DNA of 57,541 nt, taken from contig JAAYPI010000014.1 in the NCBI GenBank assembly GCA_012519885.1, positions 1-57,541 of the forward strand. The letters are read 5' to 3'. Every line of letters starts with the position of its first letter. Within the stretch, counting starts at the first letter, position 1. The position numbers and the translations under genes are program-made. The notes under the pieces are model-generated. The model saw only the letters and a program-made list of their open reading frames with translations, ran no database searches and was not told the DNA's origin. This stretch comes from Bacteroidales bacterium (GTDB lineage Bacteria; Bacteroidota; Bacteroidia; Bacteroidales; Paludibacteraceae). Positions 36,769 through 44,956 of the stretch are shown here, in pieces.

Positions 36769-38811
36769 TTAAGGCTGTATATGTAAATACTCACATACTT
36801 GTTTGTAAACATTTTCAGGAGTAAACCCAAACTTCTCATCTAATACATTAAAAGGTGCAGAGTATCCAAAATGATTTAATCCAAATACACGACCATTATA
36901 TCCAACAAGATTTTGTAATGTAATAGATAAACCAGCCGTTAATCCAAACACAGGCGTTGATGACGGAATAACAGATTCTTTATAAGATGCATCTTGATTC
37001 ATGTACAACCCTTCGGAAGGTGCAGATACAATCTGTATCGCTAGTTTTTTTCTTGTTTCCAGTAATTGAGCTGCTTCAAACAAAGTAGCTACTTCCGAAC
37101 CACTTGCAAGCAACACAACATCAGGGGTTGACATCGCTTTTTTAACTATATATGCTCCTCTTTCTACCTGAGTAGCTTCTTGATAAGGATTAGCACTTCT
37201 TGGTATGTTTTTTATGTTTTGTCTTGACAAAATAAGTCCTGTAGGCGAATCGATATTTTCTAATGCCATTTTCCAAGCCACTGTTGTTTCTTCTACATCA
37301 GCAGGTCTTAGTACCAACATCGAATTTTTTCCACTATGATTTTTTAGCGATTCCAACAAACGCACTTGCATTTCTTGTTCAATAGGTTGATGCGTAGGAC
37401 CATCCTCACCCACTCTAAACGCATCGTGTGTCCAAACATACTTTACAGGCAATTCCATCAATGCAGACATACGCAAGGCTGGTTTCATATAATCCGAAAA
37501 CACAAAGAATGTGCCACACACAGCAATAACACCACCATGCAAAGCCAACCCATTCATAATACATGCCATGGTTAATTCGCTTACACCAGCATGTAAAAAA
37601 GCTCCAGTAAAATCTCCTTTTTGTATAGGTTTCGTGTGTTTTAGGAATCCATCTGTTTTATCGGAATTGGATAAATCAGCTGAAGAAACAATCATATTCT
37701 CTATCTTTTCAGAAAAATGTCCCAATATGGTAGCTGATGCAACTCGAGTTGCTTGGTCTGGCTTTTGAACGATGGAAGCAAAATCAATATTAGGTAATTC
37801 ATTTGCATAAAACGAATGAAACTTAAGAGCTAATGCGGGGTTTTCTTTTTCCCATTGTGCTTGCACGAGCTTACGTTGATCTACTATTTTCTTTAAACTC
37901 TCTTTGCGAGAAGCATATAATTGGGCAACGTCATCAAAAATCTGAAATGGCTCATCAGGATTTCCACCCAAATTTTCAATTGTTTTCCTTATACATGCAC
38001 CAGCGGCAGTTAAAGGTTGACCATGTGTCGACACTTTGTTTTCAAAGCTATTACCATTAGCATCCATGGAGCCTTTACCCATTAAGGTTTTTCCTATAAT
38101 AAGAGTAGGTTTTTGTGTTTCTTCGTTTGCTTTTTTCAAAGCCATTCTAATTTCATGAGCATCATTCCCATTAATAGAAATAACACTCCAACCCCAAGCC
38201 TCATATTTTTTAGCAGTATCTTCGTCTGTTATATCATCTACATAGGTAGATAGTTGCACATTATTTGCATCATAAAACATGATTAGATTACTCAACCCCA
38301 GCGAACCTGCTATACGACCTGCTCCTTGAGATATCTCTTCTTGAATTCCCCCATCTGAAATAAAGGTGTAAATTTTATGAGATGTCCAATCGCCAAAACG
38401 AGCGGCTAAAAAACGTTCTGCAATAGCTGCACCTACAGCCATGGTATGTCCTTGTCCTAATGGACCTGAGGTATTTTCCACTCCTCTTTCTACGTCTAAT
38501 TCGGGATGTCCTGGTGTAATACTACCCCATTGTCTAAATGCTTTCAAATCATCCATTGAGTAGTTACCCATTAATGACAATACTGCATACAACATTGGCG
38601 ACATATGTCCAGGATCTAAAAAGAATCTATCTCTATTTTCCCAACGTGGATTCTCTGGATCAAAAACTAAGAATTCAGAATATAAAATATTAATAAAATC
38701 CGCCCCACCCATAGCACCTCCTGGATGACCAGATTTGGCTTTTTCTACCATAGATGCTGATAAAATACGTATGTTATCGGCTGCTTTATTTACTAGATGT
38801 ATATCAGACAT
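36769..38811 (-). CDS. tkt: Transketolase
   Basis: Thiamine-diphosphate enzyme of the non-oxidative pentose phosphate pathway. The 680 residues have SGHPGGAMGGADF near the start, the ThDP motif SDGGIQEEISQGAG with DANNVQLS, and in the pyrimidine domain THDAFRVGEDGPTHQP. Full length. Textbook promoter at 38855-38885 and terminator beyond tRNA-Lys. Confidence 0.95.
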   Translation of the reverse strand: MSDIHLVNKAADNIRILSASMVEKAKSGHPGGAMGGADFINILYSEFLVFDPENPRWENRDRFFLDPGHMSPMLYAVLSLMGNYSMDDLKAFRQWGSITPGHPELDVERGVENTSGPLGQGHTMAVGAAIAERFLAARFGDWTSHKIYTFISDGGIQEEISQGAGRIAGSLGLSNLIMFYDANNVQLSTYVDDITDEDTAKKYEAWGWSVISINGNDAHEIRMALKKANEETQKPTLIIGKTLMGKGSMDANGNSFENKVSTHGQPLTAAGACIRKTIENLGGNPDEPFQIFDDVAQLYASRKESLKKIVDQRKLVQAQWEKENPALALKFHSFYANELPNIDFASIVQKPDQATRVASATILGHFSEKIENMIVSSADLSNSDKTDGFLKHTKPIQKGDFTGAFLHAGVSELTMACIMNGLALHGGVIAVCGTFFVFSDYMKPALRMSALMELPVKYVWTHDAFRVGEDGPTHQPIEQEMQVRLLESLKNHSGKNSMLVLRPADVEETTVAWKMALENIDSPTGLILSRQNIKNIPRSANPYQEATQVERGAYIVKKAMSTPDVVLLASGSEVATLFEAAQLLETRKKLAIQIVSAPSEGLYMNQDASYKESVIPSSTPVFGLTAGLSITLQNLVGYNGRVFGLNHFGYSAPFNVLDEKFGFTPENVYKQVCEYLHIQP

Positions 38812-38854
38812 ATCATTTATATATTAATTTCGATTCAAAAAAAATTAGAAAGTG

Positions 38855-38885
38855 CAAAGTTACAAGAATAATCACTTTCTACAAA
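38855..38885 (-). promoter_or_regulatory. Promoter of tkt
   Basis: On the minus strand, TTTG (38885-38882), exactly 19 bp, TAACTTTG (38862-38855). It matches the Bacteroidetes consensus and would start transcription about 36 nt before the ATG. It overlaps nothing upstream except the end of the DUF6048 gene gap. Confidence 0.8.
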
Positions 38886-38893
38886 AAAAAATA

Positions 38894-39568
38894 TCAAAAT
38901 GGTAATTTATATGTTATAGAATATGTAAATAACCACTTATTGGGTAAAAATAATCCATAATTTGGTATAAAAGTTGGATATCCCAGCAAAGACTTTGAGA
39001 ACGAAGGAGCAAATCCGTAACGAACACTTGTACCTAATAATACTGATGGAAACAATTCTGCTCTCACTCCTAATACTATTTCTCCCCAAGTTGCAAGGCT
39101 CTTCGTTGGCATAAGAGAAACCTCTCCTTGTTCATTCCAATAACTTTCAGTAACCTGAGTTGCCAATTCGTAAGTAGTAGAGGCTATAGCATAGCGTGCT
39201 CCTATGTAAAATATATTATTGGGAACAAGTGTAGAAGTTTTCAAAAAATTATAATTAATCCCAAACTTAGCAAAATATCCTGATGAATTATAGGTATAAT
39301 CGGAAGTTAATAGTTTTCTATTTTCAATACCTGCCTCAACTATAGGAAAATATTTTTGTTTTAAACTAACATCTATCGAAACTTCTGTTGAAAAATAGGA
39401 TGGTACATAGAAACTCTCTACAGACGGTGCAAGATTTAATCCAATAAAAGAGCCTTGATACAATGGCATGGAAAGTTTCTCTGGATTAGAAAGTTCCTGT
39501 GCATTCGTATTGAGTACAGAAACTATGCACAGAAAACAACTACAAACGTATATAAATATGTTTTTCAT
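38894..39568 (-). CDS. DUF6048 family protein, probable outer-membrane protein
   Basis: Signal peptide (about 1-23, ending LNTNAQ) followed by about 200 residues rich in alternating hydrophobic/polar strands, ending YSITYKLPF with a terminal Phe; both features suggest a small outer-membrane barrel. The pairing with a DUF6452-type lipoprotein gene directly upstream is the reason for naming DUF6048. No function is known to me. The start ATG 39568 gives the signal peptide and still overlaps the preceding gene by 29 bp. Confidence 0.65.
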   Translation of the reverse strand: MKNIFIYVCSCFLCIVSVLNTNAQELSNPEKLSMPLYQGSFIGLNLAPSVESFYVPSYFSTEVSIDVSLKQKYFPIVEAGIENRKLLTSDYTYNSSGYFAKFGINYNFLKTSTLVPNNIFYIGARYAIASTTYELATQVTESYWNEQGEVSLMPTKSLATWGEIVLGVRAELFPSVLLGTSVRYGFAPSFSKSLLGYPTFIPNYGLFLPNKWLFTYSITYKLPF

Positions 39569-40019
39569 TCTCTCGATTTTGTACATGTGTATTCTCAACT
39601 TGAATAACTGCTTGTATTTCTCCATCAATAGTAGCATCCTCTATTTTATGAAACATTACTGTTCCACATTCGATGCTCAAAAGCTGAGGGATATTCTGAT
39701 GTGTAATAGATAAAACAAAGGGAGTTTCATTCAATACAATATCAAAACTAGTGGTGTTACTAACTGATTTTAATGGTAAATAAATGGATGAAATGTTTTT
39801 TGCATTATCGTAAATAATTTCATCCGATCCTACTCCTTTTACCGTAATACTATCCGCAGTATACACAGTATTGGATGTATCTTGTATCAATTCAATGCCC
39901 ACTAAAACATGTTTATAAGTAATGCATTCCTTTTCTACACATGCAGAAAAAATACATGCCAAACAAATAAATACAATCAATCTATTATATATGTTTTTCA
40001 CCAAACTAGTTATTTCCAT
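39540..40019 (-). CDS. DUF6452 family lipoprotein
   Basis: 159 residues with an N-terminal hydrophobic stretch ending in a lipobox-like FSAC (Cys27), so probably a lipoprotein; then beta-rich sequence with CVEKECITY at the start and LLSIECGTVMFHKIEDATIDG. The position beside the DUF6048 gene supports the family call. The gene overlaps its upstream neighbour by 10 bp and its downstream neighbour by 29 bp, implying coupled translation. Function unknown. Confidence 0.65.
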   Translation of the reverse strand: MEITSLVKNIYNRLIVFICLACIFSACVEKECITYKHVLVGIELIQDTSNTVYTADSITVKGVGSDEIIYDNAKNISSIYLPLKSVSNTTSFDIVLNETPFVLSITHQNIPQLLSIECGTVMFHKIEDATIDGEIQAVIQVENTHVQNRENEKHIYIRL

Positions 40020-40516
40020 TCAACAATATCTTGTATCGATTTTCGTTTCTTTTCATTCAGAGAATCGTTAGGATACCCTATCGGCAAAATGACAATAGGC
40101 TCTATATGATTAGGTAATTCAAATAACTCGGCACACAATACAGCATCAAAATTACACACCCAACATGTCCCCAAACCAACTTCTTGAACTGCTAAAGCAA
40201 TATGTTCAACTGCAATAGCAATATCTATGGAACAATGGTCGTTATTATCATATTTTCGTTTCCACGATTCTTGATGATTACCACACACAAGCATATACAT
40301 AGGAGCTTGTTTGAACCATTCTCTTTGATAACATTGGTGGAGGGCTCGTTTATTCTTTTCTTGTTGCACAACTATTATATGCCATGGTTGAGCGTTAACC
40401 GCCGAAGGAGCCCATCTAGCACATTCTAACAAATAATCAATTTTTTCTTTTTCTACCTGTGTTGGCAAGAAAGACCTTACAGAATATCTTGTTTGTATAC
40501 GTTCTAACAATTTCAT
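40010..40516 (-). CDS. Nitroreductase family flavoprotein
   Basis: FMN-dependent NAD(P)H oxidoreductase fold of 168 residues. RYSVRSFLPTQVEKEKI and ARWAPSAVNAQPWHIIVV are the FMN-binding and substrate loops, and GLGTCWVCNFD plus IVILPIGYPND complete the fold. Typical short nitroreductase-like protein; substrate unknown. The frame extends to a TTG at 40543 that would run into the next gene, so I use ATG 40516. Confidence 0.88.
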   Translation of the reverse strand: MKLLERIQTRYSVRSFLPTQVEKEKIDYLLECARWAPSAVNAQPWHIIVVQQEKNKRALHQCYQREWFKQAPMYMLVCGNHQESWKRKYDNNDHCSIDIAIAVEHIALAVQEVGLGTCWVCNFDAVLCAELFELPNHIEPIVILPIGYPNDSLNEKKRKSIQDIVEWK

Positions 40517-40535
40517 AGTTATTTTTATCTCATTA

Positions 40536-41063
40536 TCAACCAAAATATTGTTTAATTTCTGATTTTAAGAAATTTATTGCAAACATTGTGGGAGTTTCAT
40601 TCGATGTGTTTTGATATGTATCTAAAATAACCTTTGCCAATTCAAACGAAGGCACTTGGGGTGGAACGTTAGATGCCGATGTATTGATAAGCTGAATCAT
40701 ACTTTCTTTTGCATTCTTCACAAAAGTCCATGCTTCGGGGCTTACATATACTTGTTGAGATAAATTGTGTTCGTATTCAGCACGTATAGTTGCTAACAAA
40801 AATGAATGAAATTGTGCTGAGGTAAGCGAACTATCTTGTACTCTTACCATTAATGAATCAGGACTAATCCTCTCAACAAACAGCACTAATCTTTCGTATG
40901 CTGTTAATCTAACTGGTGTAATTAAAGATAAGTTTGCTTTAAAAAGTTCGTATCTACGTCTTTTTTCTTCATTTTGAAACACCATCTTTAGAGTAAAATA
41001 TGCCACAATCAAAACAAATAAAGACGGAATAGTGTATGAGAGTATTTGCCAAAGTATATCCAT
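40536..41063 (-). CDS. Single-span membrane protein, DUF7935-like
   Basis: 175-residue protein with one N-terminal membrane helix (about 5-28, LSYTIPSLFVLIVAYFTLKM) and a cytoplasmic helical part (EEKRRRYELFKANLSLITPVRL, LTAYERLVLFVERISP). It matches my memory of a conserved Bacteroidetes family now called DUF7935. Function unknown. It lies between a glycosyltransferase and a nitroreductase gene with gaps of 11 and 19 bp. Confidence 0.65.
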   Translation of the reverse strand: MDILWQILSYTIPSLFVLIVAYFTLKMVFQNEEKRRRYELFKANLSLITPVRLTAYERLVLFVERISPDSLMVRVQDSSLTSAQFHSFLLATIRAEYEHNLSQQVYVSPEAWTFVKNAKESMIQLINTSASNVPPQVPSFELAKVILDTYQNTSNETPTMFAINFLKSEIKQYFG

Positions 41064-41074
41064 TTGTTCTTAAA

Positions 41075-42040
41075 TTAAATATGTTCAATATTATGTGTTC
41101 TTTCTATATGATAATTATTACGCTCAGCAGCATTACGTGAAATTAATTCGCCTAAAAACCCTGTTACGAAAAATTGTGTACCAAGTACCATAGCAAGCAT
41201 TGCAAGATAAAAATATGGACTATCGGTAACCAAAGGAGCTCGTACACCCTGTATAATAGCAAACAACTTATTTGCACCTACCGCTACAACAGATAACAAC
41301 CCAAGTAAAAACATAATACTACCTGCTACACCAAAAAAGTGCATAGGTTTTACACCAAATCGCGAAATAAACCACAATGATAGTAAATCTAAATATCCGT
41401 TTATAAATCGAGCAAACCCAAATTTGCTATTTCCATATTTACGTGCTTGATGACTTACAACTTTTTCTCCAATACGTGTATAGCCAGCATTTTTTGCTAA
41501 AAATGGGATATAACGATGCATTTCTCCATACACCTCAATATTTTTCACTACTTCATTTTTATATGCTTTCAAGCCACAATTGAAGTCATGCAACTTAATA
41601 CCCGAAATTTTACGTGCAGTAGCATTAAATAATTTACTGGGTAGATTTTTTGTAAAGACAGGATCAAAACGTTTCTTTTTCCAACCCGAAACTAAGTCAT
41701 ATCTATCTTTCATAATCATCTGATACAAAGCGGGTATTTCTTCAGGACTATCTTGTAAATCAGCATCCATAGTAATAACAACATCTCCTTGAGATTCTTT
41801 AAATCCACAATACAAGGCTGGTGATTTACCATAATTTCGTCGAAATTTTATACCACGTACTGCTACATTCTCTTTTCCCAATTGTTCAATTACTTGCCAT
41901 GATTTATCTGTACTTCCGTCAGAAATAAATATTACTTCATAACTAAAGCCATGATCATCCATCACACGTTTAATCCATGAAAATAATTCTGAAATAGACT
42001 CTTCTTCATTGTATAAAGGCACTACAACTGATATATCCAT
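41075..42040 (-). CDS. GT2 glycosyltransferase, polyprenyl-phosphate sugar transferase type
   Basis: DPM1/ArnC/GtrB-like enzyme of 321 residues. Catalytic domain (about 1-225) starts ISVVVPLYNEEESI, with the nucleotide/metal DADLQDSPEEI and HDFNCGLKAYK; two membrane helices follow (about 235-258 and 270-300). Such enzymes put a sugar on undecaprenyl phosphate for later transfer to glycans or lipids. Sugar unknown. 4 bp after the DUF4199 gene. Confidence 0.9.
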   Translation of the reverse strand: MDISVVVPLYNEEESISELFSWIKRVMDDHGFSYEVIFISDGSTDKSWQVIEQLGKENVAVRGIKFRRNYGKSPALYCGFKESQGDVVITMDADLQDSPEEIPALYQMIMKDRYDLVSGWKKKRFDPVFTKNLPSKLFNATARKISGIKLHDFNCGLKAYKNEVVKNIEVYGEMHRYIPFLAKNAGYTRIGEKVVSHQARKYGNSKFGFARFINGYLDLLSLWFISRFGVKPMHFFGVAGSIMFLLGLLSVVAVGANKLFAIIQGVRAPLVTDSPYFYLAMLAMVLGTQFFVTGFLGELISRNAAERNNYHIERTHNIEHI

Positions 42041-42044
42041 TACT

Positions 42045-42578
42045 CTATGTTTTTTGTTTTGTTTTTACTATCAATCCAAGTACAATCCCTATGATAATGC
42101 CAGTAAACGAATATATCCAGATATTTTGACTAGCAACAGCAATAGCTGATGGTACCCCCGATTGTTTTAATTCTTGTATAAAAGGTTTCATCTGTGGAAA
42201 TTCTTGCAAAAGCAATGTGGAATTTTGCAATACTACTTGGTATTGTTGATATAAAAAATCTGTATTTATATATTGGTAATAAAAATATTGCACAATAGCT
42301 AAAATTAAACTACCAAATAGAAAAAGAAAAAATGTAAACATATAAGCTTGCCTAAAGTTTATCTCCATTAAAGGTAAACTTTTTTTAAATCTTACTAGTA
42401 ATATGTAAGCCAATATTGGGATAAAAAGAGTGAGAAAAAAAACAACAAAAGAAAGTATAACTGTATCAGTAGCAAGCACATTCAAACCAAATCGAAACAA
42501 TAAAAATGCACCTAGATACATACCATAAAACATGGCAGACTGAACCAATGTAGAGGAAGAAGAAGAATCTTTCATCAT
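42045..42578 (-). CDS. DUF4199 family membrane protein
   Basis: Bacteroidetes-specific membrane protein of about 177 residues with four predicted helices (near 12-32, 38-60, 82-102 and 145-168); the third is followed by YFYYQYINTDFL, a segment characteristic of the family. The gene is usually found next to a GT2 glycosyltransferase, as here. Start at ATG 42578: the longer frame begins with a TTG inside the TACCTTTG promoter box (42604-42597). First gene of a six-gene transcript reaching the DUF6048 gene. Confidence 0.82.
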   Translation of the reverse strand: MMKDSSSSSTLVQSAMFYGMYLGAFLLFRFGLNVLATDTVILSFVVFFLTLFIPILAYILLVRFKKSLPLMEINFRQAYMFTFFLFLFGSLILAIVQYFYYQYINTDFLYQQYQVVLQNSTLLLQEFPQMKPFIQELKQSGVPSAIAVASQNIWIYSFTGIIIGIVLGLIVKTKQKT

Positions 42579-42596
42579 AAACAAAATAAATATCCA

Positions 42597-42604
42597 CAAA
42601 GGTA
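42597..42604 (-). promoter_or_regulatory. -7 box of the DUF4199-GT2-DUF6048 operon
   Basis: TACCTTTG on the minus strand, 19 bp upstream of the DUF4199 ATG, giving a leader of roughly 12 nt. No TTTG at -33. Confidence 0.55.
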
Positions 42605-42707
42605 CAACTATTTAGCATATTATTATAAGTTGTAATACTAAAAAAAATGAATAACGATATTGATTTACAAAAAAATGGTTTTTTGTGTCATTTTTTTAAG
42701 CACTTTC

Positions 42708-42738
42708 TTGGTCAATTAAGCAAAAAGCATTACTTTTG
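42708..42738 (+). promoter_or_regulatory. Promoter of the SRP RNA
   Basis: TTG (42708-42710), 20 bp, TACTTTTG (42731-42738), placed 2 bp before the 5' end of the SRP RNA stem. This is the right distance for a -7 box. Confidence 0.65.
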
Positions 42739-42740
42739 CG

Positions 42741-42839
42741 GTGGGTAAGTCCTATACGATCTGCTCCTTTCGAATCCCCCAGGGCTTGACCGCAGCAAGG
42801 GTAGTTAGTTGAGCGATGCGATGTAGATAGCTTACCCAC
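42741..42839 (+). ncRNA. ffs: Bacterial small SRP RNA (4.5S)
   Basis: About 99 nt closed by a perfect 9-bp terminal stem, GTGGGTAAG (42741-42749) with CTTACCCAC (42831-42839). The apical part CAGGGCTTGACCGCAGCAAGG is the bacterial SRP signature that binds Ffh. Promoter directly upstream; tRNA-Thr begins 2 bp after. Confidence 0.9.
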
Positions 42840-42841
42840 TT

Positions 42842-42915
42842 GCCAGCATAGCTCAGTTGGCCAGAGCACGTGATTTGTAATCTCGGGGTCGTGGGTTCGA
42901 ATCCCTCTGCCGGCT
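42842..42915 (+). tRNA. tRNA-Thr (anticodon TGT)
   Basis: 74-nt cloverleaf with anticodon loop TTTGTAA. Three stems each contain one mispair: A4-C69 in the acceptor (GCCAGCA/TGCCGGC), T29-T41 in the anticodon stem (CGTGA/TCTCG) and T50-T64 in the T stem (GTGGG/CCCTC). The fold and all conserved loop bases (GTTCGAAT) remain, so it is probably functional. No encoded CCA. Probably co-transcribed with ffs; terminator follows. Confidence 0.92.
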
Positions 42916-42916
42916 C

Positions 42917-42945
42917 AAAATCCCATTTAGGTGGGATTTTTTTTT
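42917..42945 (+). terminator. Terminator of the ffs-tRNA-Thr unit
   Basis: AAAATCCCA, 6-nt loop, TGGGATTTT and a longer T-run, immediately after the tRNA. Confidence 0.85.
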
Positions 42946-42974
42946 AAATTTAATGCATTTTAAAACCTAAAATC

Positions 42975-43388
42975 ATGGCAAAACAAGAAGAAATCAACCA
43001 AGGTATTTCGCACAATACCATTGCTGCAGGTACCGTAATTAAAGGAGAAATCCGTTCTGAAGGCGATGTAAGAATTGATGGTTCTGTTGAAGGAACTATT
43101 AGTTGCAAAGGGAAAATTATTATTGGCACAAAAGGGGAGTTTAAAGGAACACTTACCGCAGCAAATATTGATGTGATGGGCTTAATTCAAGGAGAAGTAA
43201 TATCAGAAAATTTATTATCGATTAAATCTACTGGAAAAATAGAAGGAGAAGTTACCACCAAAACTCTTATTATTGAGCAAGAAGCTATCTTACATGGAAA
43301 CTGCACAATGATAAGTAATAATGAGAACAAACCAAAATTGGATGTTACCATTTCCCCTATTATAAACAAAGAAAGCAAAACTAACTAA
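42975..43388 (+). CDS. Bactofilin (polymer-forming cytoskeletal protein)
   Basis: Self-polymerising scaffold that localises cell-wall or motility factors. 137 residues; the core (about 15-110) is a run of short hydrophobic beta repeats (TVIKGEIRSEGDVRIDG, GTISCKGKIIIGTKG, GKIEGEVTTKTLIIEQ) typical of the bactofilin right-handed beta helix, with short disordered ends. No peptidase gene is adjacent, unlike in some species. Its stop codon lies in the loop of a terminator hairpin. Confidence 0.9.
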   Translation: MAKQEEINQGISHNTIAAGTVIKGEIRSEGDVRIDGSVEGTISCKGKIIIGTKGEFKGTLTAANIDVMGLIQGEVISENLLSIKSTGKIEGEVTTKTLIIEQEAILHGNCTMISNNENKPKLDVTISPIINKESKTN

Positions 43389-43402
43389 GTTTTGCTTTCT
43401 TT
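43368..43402 (+). terminator. Terminator overlapping the bactofilin stop codon
   Basis: AAAGAAAGCAAAAC and GTTTTGCTTTCTTT form a perfect 14-bp stem with a 7-nt loop that contains the TAA stop (43386-43388), so translation runs through the left arm. Downstream T-rich sequence. Confidence 0.8.
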
Positions 43403-43420
43403 ATTTTATTTTTAACAATG

Positions 43421-43723
43421 CTATTTTTTTTTAGGATTCTTTGGAAACCACCCTTTGTCCACGCGTTTTTTTTGTTCGAAAATTTCCAATATACTCCAAA
43501 AAGAAGAAAAAGCAAAAACAGCTAATAAGGAGGAAAATAAAATATGTTTTACTATAATAGACATACAAATACCTACAACTCCTATTAACAAAAATAACCA
43601 CCAACAACGTGTTCCAAAATAATACTCACATTTAATTACGATGGGATGAAATAATCCAATAATACAAAATGTACTTATACCTATCAGTACACCAATTAAA
43701 TTATTGTGCATTAAAAAGTCCAT
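43421..43723 (-). CDS. DUF4491 family small membrane protein
   Basis: 100-residue protein with three hydrophobic helices and the family pattern ISTFCIIGLFHPIVIKCEYYFGTRCWW, ending in a basic tail (GWFPKNPKKK). Widespread in Bacteroidetes and of unknown function. A start at the next ATG (43711) is also possible. It lies 3 bp after the NamZ gene on the same strand. Confidence 0.8.
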   Translation of the reverse strand: MDFLMHNNLIGVLIGISTFCIIGLFHPIVIKCEYYFGTRCWWLFLLIGVVGICMSIIVKHILFSSLLAVFAFSSFWSILEIFEQKKRVDKGWFPKNPKKK

Positions 43724-43726
43724 AAT

Positions 43727-44956
43727 TTACTCTTTATAAATCCAATATTTGGTTGATTTCTTCTTAAAATCCTCCTCATCTTTTCTCCAATAGTGTTTGA
43801 TTTTATCAAAAGAATAGTTATTTTTTTGTAATTCGATACGAATAAAATCACTACCACATACCTTATCAAACATATTCCATCTACTACTATTTTCATTCGT
43901 AAAAACCTCAAATTCTGGATATAACTGTTTTACAATCTGCAATACATAAAACTGAACCTCTGACAGACGTGCCGTTGTGTAATTTGTAAAAAACACTTGT
44001 ACTCCTTTTAGATTTTTATCTTTACCATATCCATAATACGGCTTATAATGAATTGGGCGAAATACAACTCCATTTAAACGAAGAGCATTTAGACTTGATG
44101 ATAGTTTTTCTGCATCAAATATTTCATGAGCAAAGGTCTGAAATGGCACAGTATATCCTACTCCAATAGACATTATTCCTAACTCGCCTAAAATGCCTGA
44201 AGCAGGATAATATACAGCAGACTGCATGTACGGAATATGCGGAGAAGTCAATACCCAAGGTAATTCTGTTTCATTAAAACGCATAGATCGTTTCCAGCCC
44301 TCCATTGGTACAATATGTAATTCACATTTAGCTCCTAACATATTTTCTTCATTCAACATATACGCCAACTCTCCTACTGTTAATCCATAGATGTATGGAA
44401 TTTTAAATTGACTCACAAAAGAAATAAACGAGTCTTCCGTAGTATTTCCTTCAATTTTTAATCCTCCTAACGGATTAGGTCGGTCTAACACATATACAGG
44501 AATCTTCTTTTCAGCTGCAGCTTGCATAGCAAGCCCTAGTGTGCTAATAAAAGTATATGAACGGCATCCAATATCCTGAATATCATATACTAATGCATCT
44601 ATTCCCTGTAGCATTTCTTGCGTTGGTTTGCGTGTATTGCCATACAAAGAATATACTTTTACACCCGTTTTTGTATCTATCAAATTACTTACCTTTTCGC
44701 CTGCAGGAATATCTCCCCTTACGCCATGTTCTGGGGCATACAATGCAATTAGCTTAACATTAGTTGCCTCATGTAATATATCCACAGTGGATTTGAGATT
44801 TTTATTTACTCCAGTGGGATTCGTTATCAACCCAACTCTTTTACCACTTAAAACATCAAAGTTTCTCTGCTGCAATACATCAATACCTGTTTTTACTACT
44901 TGCGAAAATAGTGTAAACGATACATAAAAAAACAATATACATATTTTATACTTCAT
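43727..44956 (-). CDS. NamZ-like exo-beta-N-acetylmuramidase (DUF1343)
   Basis: 409-residue exported protein: signal peptide (about 1-19), then the DUF1343/NamZ fold with RVGLITNPTGVNKN, LIALYAPEHGVRGDIPAG, YDIQDIGCRSYTFISTLG and DRPNPLGG. The family removes MurNAc from the non-reducing ends of peptidoglycan fragments; here it would act in the periplasm on wall turnover products. Its start overlaps the upstream glycosyltransferase stop by 11 bp. Confidence 0.88.
   Translation of the reverse strand: MKYKICILFFYVSFTLFSQVVKTGIDVLQQRNFDVLSGKRVGLITNPTGVNKNLKSTVDILHEATNVKLIALYAPEHGVRGDIPAGEKVSNLIDTKTGVKVYSLYGNTRKPTQEMLQGIDALVYDIQDIGCRSYTFISTLGLAMQAAAEKKIPVYVLDRPNPLGGLKIEGNTTEDSFISFVSQFKIPYIYGLTVGELAYMLNEENMLGAKCELHIVPMEGWKRSMRFNETELPWVLTSPHIPYMQSAVYYPASGILGELGIMSIGVGYTVPFQTFAHEIFDAEKLSSSLNALRLNGVVFRPIHYKPYYGYGKDKNLKGVQVFFTNYTTARLSEVQFYVLQIVKQLYPEFEVFTNENSSRWNMFDKVCGSDFIRIELQKNNYSFDKIKHYWRKDEEDFKKKSTKYWIYKE

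Noticed and set aside
38754-38960. Short plus-strand ORF between tkt and the DUF6048 gene
   Set aside because: It covers the start of tkt and its promoter on the other strand and encodes low-complexity sequence without homologue-like features.
42661-42740. Small ORF or separate RNA upstream of ffs
   Set aside because: The segment is explained by the ffs promoter, with no start codon and ORF of useful length.
44946-44956. Programmed frameshift joining the glycosyltransferase and NamZ
   Set aside because: NamZ has its own ATG and signal peptide, so a fusion would bury an export signal; an ordinary 11-bp overlap explains it.
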